52,880 bases of DNA. Origin: an uncultured Candidatus Berkelbacteria bacterium. GTDB lineage: Bacteria; Patescibacteriota; UBA1384; CAJBMM01. Shown here one piece after another: positions 52,856 through 52,880 of this stretch (positions are counted from its first letter, which is position 1; every line of letters begins with the position of its first letter). A model generated the notes under the pieces. That model searched no databases. It was given only the letters and a program-made list of their open reading frames with translations, and was not told where the DNA came from. The stretch spans positions 1 to 52,880 of the forward strand of contig CAJBMM010000008.1 of the NCBI GenBank assembly GCA_903954185.1, read 5' to 3'. The translations under genes were made by a program, and so were the position numbers.

Positions 52856-52880
52856 CCTCGGGCAGAAATATAAAACTGCT

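Overview
The window is 52.9 kb of AT-rich, gene-dense bacterial chromosome made almost entirely of single-copy housekeeping genes. It resembles the Candidate Phyla Radiation (Patescibacteria). The reasons are short enzyme versions (ProS of 408 aa, EF-Ts of 152 aa, UvrC of 451 aa), very tight operons (TAATG and ATGA junctions), a YvcK-UvrC overlap, and a minimal division and cell-wall set. TGA is used as a normal stop (htpX and a mini-gene), which argues against the TGA-recoding lineages SR1 and Gracilibacteria. The lineage cannot be fixed more closely by eye. No rRNA, tRNA, transposase, prophage or CRISPR was seen.

Layout. 1-3.3 kb: edge gene, secreted orphan, clpP-tig. 3.5-8.3 kb: ASCH protein, tpiA-pgk, uvrC-yvcK. 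8.3-9.1 kb: two GC-rich mini-genes. 9.1-12.1 kb: proS, rseP, frr. 12.1-19.5 kb: DUF2207-like protein, lepB, a candidate ncRNA, rpsB-tsf, rpmE-prfA-prmC, htrA. 19.5-24.9 kb: mscS unit, gatCA-cyclophilin-HEPN-like-gatB. 24.9-25.6 kb: two more mini-genes. 25.6-38.6 kb: ligA-HD hydrolase, htpX-lemA, pilin-like protein, rplI, ctpA, ftsEX, four-helix-bundle gene, trxB, coiled-coil gene, ITPase-ACT unit. 38.6-45.9 kb: broken NUDIX, secA, a fifth mini-gene, serS, lysS, greA. 46-52.9 kb: pyrG, dut, and mreB-mreC-mreD-mrdA (rod-shape elongation).

Functionally the window covers translation (rpsB, tsf, frr, prfA, prmC, rpmE, rplI, serS, lysS, proS, gatCAB), protein export and quality control (secA, lepB, tig, clpP, htrA, htpX, rseP, ctpA), cell shape and division (mre, mrdA, ftsEX), lower glycolysis, repair (uvrC, ligA) and nucleotide metabolism (pyrG, dut, ITPase).

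Four layers of structure go beyond ordinary genes. (1) Five small, visibly GC-richer orphan genes at three loci, each with its own promoter, strong Shine-Dalgarno and terminator hairpin. (2) Locus-specific degenerate heptanucleotide tandem repeats, usually touching stop codons and sometimes inside coding sequence (prmC, pyrG, and the C-terminal tails of GatA and LysS). (3) Dispersed REP-like palindromes, two of which appear to form an in-frame insert in LigA. (4) Five genes with an extended -10 box (TGn-TAnnnT) only 6-7 nt before the ATG, which implies leaderless mRNAs. All are read by eye; no alignments or database searches were run.
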